Source: Alisma plantago-aquatica
Lineage: Eukaryota > Streptophyta > Magnoliopsida > Alismatales > Alismataceae
Direction: 5' to 3'
Length of the DNA stretch: 64,000 bases
Assembly: GCA_963693085.1 (NCBI GenBank)
Contig: OY856412.1
Coordinates: forward strand, 1,056,690,244-1,056,754,243
Part shown: in pieces, positions 59,901-64,000 of the stretch
How the letters are laid out: every line of letters begins with the position of its first letter
Numbering within the stretch: position 1 is the stretch's first letter
The notes under the pieces: generated by a model
The model's input: only the letters and a program-made list of their open reading frames with translations
Databases searched by the model: none
Told to the model about the DNA's origin: nothing
Position numbers and translations under genes: made by a program

Positions 59901-59926
59901 TATATTTAAAAACTCACTCTGTCACA
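56906..59926 (-). repeat. 5' LTR of chromovirus
   Basis: 3021 bp, collinear with 48750-51770. About 20 single-base differences seen, among them changes near 57426, 57579, 57610, 58625, 58662, 58720-58730, 58827, 59143, 59338 and 59411. Confidence 0.95.
59180..59190 (-). promoter_or_regulatory. probable TATA box of the 5' LTR
   Basis: CCTATTTAAGG on the minus strand, in a GC-rich promoter-like block. It is identical in the other LTR at 51024-51034. Transcription would start about 30 bp to the left and run into gag. Confidence 0.6.
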
Positions 59927-59931
59927 TATAA
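59927..59931. repeat. target-site duplication TATAA (right)
   Basis: Partner of 48745-48749. Confidence 0.95.
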
Positions 59932-62443
59932 CATTGTCAACTAAAGCACATAAATGAGAAGTGAATTTCTAGAACCCATAAAGATGGTTTTCTAGACTCT
60001 TTTGGTTATATAAACCAATAGAGACATGCAAGTTTTATTTATTGGGCAATATGACAAAAGTACCTTTCACTAGATGTAGTGGGAGAGAGAATATTTTATT
60101 AGGGCTCATACATACTGATGTACAAAGACCTTTTAGAATAAATGCTACAGTTGGTTAATAGTACATCATTTTATTTATTGATGATACCAGTAGATATAAT
60201 AGTTTGTGTTTAATAAAATACAAGTATGAATCTCCTAAAATGTTCAAGAAAATCATGAATGAAGTACATAACAAGTTTGGTAAAATTATTAAAACACTTT
60301 GATATGATCGATATAGAAATCACTTTGAACCAAGAGTTTGAGAATTTTGTGGGATACTTTGATAATGTATCACAACGAACTCCAACTGAAACATAATGCA
60401 TCAGAAATAAATCTAGCTAATCTTCCAATTTCCTTTTGGCACATGCTTTAACTAAACAATCTACCATCTAAAATGGTTAAAAGACACCATATGAGATATG
60501 TCATGGGAAGTGTCACGATATGTTTTTATAAGGATTAGGAATGAAAGCTTATATGAGAAAATATTTTCTTGAAAATATTTGTCCACAAATCACATAAATG
60601 TTAGTTTTTGAATACTACTTTTATATTCTAATCCAACAATGAAAGTGTTTGTGGATGTATTCATGAAGGGGAACTTAATTACAAAGATACAAGTGGGGGA
60701 AAAGTAGAACTCAAAAAGTTTGAGACCAACTAGAAAAACATTGAACCAAAGGAGATAAAGTAGGAACAATGAGAATCACAAATTCTTGTGGAATCTCAAG
60801 TTCCTTATGTTACACAAGAACCTCATAGATCTAGTAGAATACGCCTTCAGTTTGAAATATTATGATATCTTATAACCCAAGAAGGTGATGAGTTGGTCAT
60901 AGATGATGACTAACAAACTACCTACAAGCTATCGAGGGACCAAAATATGTGAACTAGCTTGTGGCCATGGGATTCAAGATGGAGTCCATGTACACCAACA
61001 AGGTATGTCCTTGAAGGATCCACCTGAAGGGATAAAACTGATAAGGTGCAATTGGGTCTTCAAGAAGAAAATTGACATGGATGGTAATGTACACAACATG
61101 TCAGGGAAGATTGGTTACTAAGGGTTTCAAACAAGGTCAATATGTTAAACATGATGAAATCTTTTACCAGTTGCCTTGGTTAAATCCATCAGGATCATGC
61201 TTGACATTATAGCTTAACCATGACTACGAGATATGGTAAATGGATGTTAAAACCACATTCCTTAAGAGGAATATTGTAGAGGATTTGTGCATGAAATAGC
61301 CTAAAGGTTTTATAAATCCAGTTATTGCAAATAAAGCTTGTAAGCTACAAAGGTCAATCTATGGATTGAAGCAAGCATCTCAGAGTTGGAATGGATTTTA
61401 GAAGCATCTGAGAGTTGGAATCTTTGATTTAATATGATAGTCAAAGAGTTCAATAAAAATGAAGATGAAATCTATGATCACAAAAGATTAGTGGCAACAT
61501 ATTTATATTCCACATAATGATGGGGAATGACTTCCATATCCAACAAATGTTAAAACCTAGTTGGGATGTACTTTCTCTATGAAGGGATTAGGAAATGAGT
61601 CCTACATATTAGGAATTAAGACCTACAAATATAGATATATAAAGCCTCTTGACCTAAGTGAGAGCACACATATTGGCAAGATGTTGAATGGTTCAGCATA
61701 GAGTACTCAATGAGAGAAAATTTATTCATGTTGCATTAAATTAGTCTCTCAAGATCTTAGTTTCCCAGTTCTTGTGAAGAATAGGAATACATGAGTAAGA
61801 TGCCAATTGCATTTGCAATATATGTACTCATCCCTTTGGCTCATATGTATTGGATATGACAAGTGATATCAATCAGATCCTAGTGAAGGCCATTGGACTG
61901 CCATAAAGAACATCCTTAAGTACTTGAGAAGCATTAAAAGGATCAGTTCCTTGGTTATGGTAATCAAGAAGAGTTGGGTGTAAAGAGTTACGATGCAAGC
62001 TTCCAAAGTGATACAAAATGTTAACGATCCAATCTAAAACTTGTATTTGACCTTAACAATGAACTATAAGCTCAAAACGTTCTAAACATGAGACAATTGT
62101 AAACTATACAATAGAAGCCTAATATCTTGTTGTCATCAACATAGTAGAGGATATTGTATGGATCAAGAAGTTCATATGAACATGTGGGAGGTTCCAACCA
62201 TTAATGACATAGTATAAATATTGTGAAAAAAATGGAGTTTCTAGATAGGAAACGAACCCAGATAGCATACTATGGTATTTCCATCTCATACGAGAGCTCG
62301 TACAATGAGGAGATGTGAAAACTTGCAATATATCGACTAGTAGAAAATGTTACTAACCTTCTATAAAAGTACCAGCATGGCAGAAACATGACAGATAGGT
62401 TAAGATCGCTTGGAATAATATTCATAAGTGATTGTCTCTAAAT
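59932..62443 (+). pseudogene. Copia integrase, reverse transcriptase and RNase H relics
   Basis: The Copia pol continues after the chromovirus. Recognisable islands in order are: integrase core entry (LLGLIHTDV, about 60096-60122), end of the integrase core (KTPYEIW-like, about 60480-60505), reverse transcriptase (PPEGIKLIRCNWVFKKKID with MDGNVH, about 61019-61092, inside a 72-codon frame at 60903-61121), FKQGQYVKHDEIF near 61125, YGLKQASQSWN near 61360-61392, and RNase H fragments between about 61860 and 62440. Frames shift repeatedly and many stops are present. I cannot read an intact catalytic YVDD; the matching place near 61500 is disrupted. The relic is non-functional. Confidence 0.85.
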
Positions 62444-62456
62444 ACAAGTGGGAGTT
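62444..62456 (+). promoter_or_regulatory. polypurine tract of Copia element
   Basis: ACAAGTGGGAGTT directly before TGTTGGTATATG. The AAGTGGGAG core is typical of Copia elements and fixes the 3' LTR start at 62457. Confidence 0.85.
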
Positions 62457-64000
62457 TGTTGGTATATGTGTCCATAGAACCAATCATATGATGATTGTAA
62501 TGGGGCATCATACACATGATTTGATAATTGTAAAGGTAATTTTGTCTATTGTGTTTGTTTCAATCATCAGATTATGACACAGATATAATCTATGTCTAAG
62601 GAATGGTGTTACTCAATGACATATGTCTTCAGGTTGAGGACCTAAACAATGAGATCATATGTGTGATAAGAGTACATACATTCTTGTTATGTTCCTATTC
62701 AGATGTTATTTTGGAAGCTAATAGATAGCAACAACACATAAGGCTAGAGTGTATGTTGGTTTATGACAAAATATCATTAGTCAAGATATGTGATATCAAA
62801 CCAAACACATAGGTACTTGTTAGAGAACAGTGTACCGAATAGACCCACCTTGAGAGTAATACATGGAAATCATTGAATGGTAGTAAGAATCATATCTCAT
62901 AGTGATAATGGTGATTGTGGTTCATAGACCTGAAGTCACTACACTCATCAGATGTTGCTCCATGTATTTTGATACCATCCAACATGACCTTGAATAAGGG
63001 TTACCATAACGGTGATGCTCAGATATGTTGTGACACATGGGGAATGACTATGAGTGATGTAGATGGGATTTGTCCCTCCTACTAGAGTTGATATCCAGGC
63101 CACTTGATAAGCAAGACTAAGAAATGTATGGCCAAAATCATGTGAGTCAGCATATCATATGTGAGCTCACATGCATCTCAGACATTCAACTCTAGTTCAA
63201 GGAATCATGATTGAATGTTGAGAGGATGATGATTCTATGCCTCGAGTTCATTCTAGATATTAGAGACAAATGAACTATACGATCACTATAATAGTGATCA
63301 CATATTGTAGGTTAAAGTTGTTGTCCAACTTTCCAATTACTTGGGTAGCAACGATGTGTTGTTGATATCGCTCATTGTTTGTGATCTAATTAGTTATGGA
63401 CATTTGTTACCATTGTAACTTGGGACCTATAGGGTCACATGTATAGGATACACTTGGAATAGGGATTTACTCATGAATAAGGTTTAACTTGATTACTAAA
63501 GTGTTTAGGTATTAAATTCAAACAAGATTGGTTGAAAATTAGCTGACTAAAACTGTGAGTCGACTGACTTAGACGTTGAGTCGAGTGATTTGAGTGTCAA
63601 GTCAATTTGAAAAATGTTGGCTGAACATTGGCTAAACTAGAAAATGGAACAACCGTTTGAAAAAAAGAACTAAACATTTTAGTGTCTAAAATGGTCGTTT
63701 TAGCATGTAAATCACCCAGTCAAATGATCAATAAGATTGGATCAAGGATTGATGTTGACGTCATGTTTTGCATTGATCTCCAATATGTTGCGAATAGGAA
63801 AGCATTCAATTCCACTAAGTTGGGGTTTGAGTCGACCAACTCATGACCCGTAGTAGCCATAAATTTGTGAAAATCTATCTCTTCAACTCCCAATTGATCT
63901 AGAATCCCTGGTCCTGGCCCTCCTATATAAAGGGAGGCATTCAAGGCTTTTAGAAGAAAAAACTAATGCTGAAAATTTCTATCCTCTCATCGTTTGTGGT
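62457..64000 (+). repeat. Copia 3' LTR (incomplete, runs off the window)
   Basis: First 1544 bp of the LTR, aligning with 44064-45610. The two copies show many substitutions and small indels, which fits their great age relative to the nested chromovirus. Confidence 0.85.

Larger units (their letters stand above)
48750..59926 (-). mobile_element. complete young chromovirus (Ty3, Tekay/Del type)
   Basis: An 11.2-kb minus-strand element with equal 3021-bp LTRs ending TGTGAC...GTCACA, perfect TATAA target duplication, tRNA-iMet primer site, polypurine tract, and open gag and pol with a C-terminal chromodomain. Reading the LTRs side by side I count about 20 substitutions and no length change, under one percent, so insertion was recent. 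It appears structurally autonomous. Lineage is judged from the long LTRs, the two Cys-rich knuckle motifs and the chromodomain at the end of integrase. Confidence 0.95.

Overview
The window is repeat-dense nuclear DNA from a flowering plant. The evidence is plant-type LTR retrotransposons of several lineages (a chromodomain Ty3 element, an Athila/Tat-like Gag element, Copia), priming sites matching plant tRNA-iMet and tRNA-Asp, L1-type LINE debris with a plant RNase H domain, and two MITE-like foldback elements. The species cannot be told from this sequence. I found no host protein-coding gene, no rRNA or tRNA gene and no CRISPR. Almost all short reading frames are chance frames in AT-rich or repeat DNA.

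Layout. 1-5978: a compound microsatellite, a 1.22-kb unit present three times in tandem (copy 1 broken by a 5'-truncated LINE), then two old minus-strand LTR heads. 5979-21863: an old plus-strand Ty3-like element with no recognisable coding sequence. Its left LTR is split by a 9.4-kb minus-strand element (6130-15522) that carries gag and protease but no reverse transcriptase or integrase (TR-GAG-like). 21864-30685: AT-rich DNA, a decayed tandem array, a LINE-like retroposon with a 16-bp target duplication, a PIF/Harbinger-like foldback element and a decayed LTR relic with 163-bp tandem repeats. 30691-39207: a non-coding LTR element with two 3169-bp LTRs and target duplication GGGTC. 39213-44063: mostly unassigned, with a Mutator-like foldback MITE. 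44064-64000: a degraded Copia element running off the window, split by a young chromovirus (48750-59926) of the Tekay/Del type.

The chromovirus is the only element that looks capable of moving itself. Its two 3021-bp LTRs differ at only about 20 positions by eye, the target duplication TATAA is perfect, and it has a tRNA-iMet primer site, a polypurine tract and open gag and pol with all catalytic residues. Gag and pol lie in different, non-overlapping frames. They are bridged by a 73-nt stretch with GT...AG ends whose removal gives one continuous frame of 1490 codons. I consider this putative retroelement intron the most interesting feature. The other elements have LTRs and priming sites but no working pol, and would need proteins supplied by relatives.

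Relative order: the Copia element is older than the chromovirus inside it, the outer Ty3 element is older than the gag-only element inside it, and the tandem triplication probably predates the LINE in its first copy.
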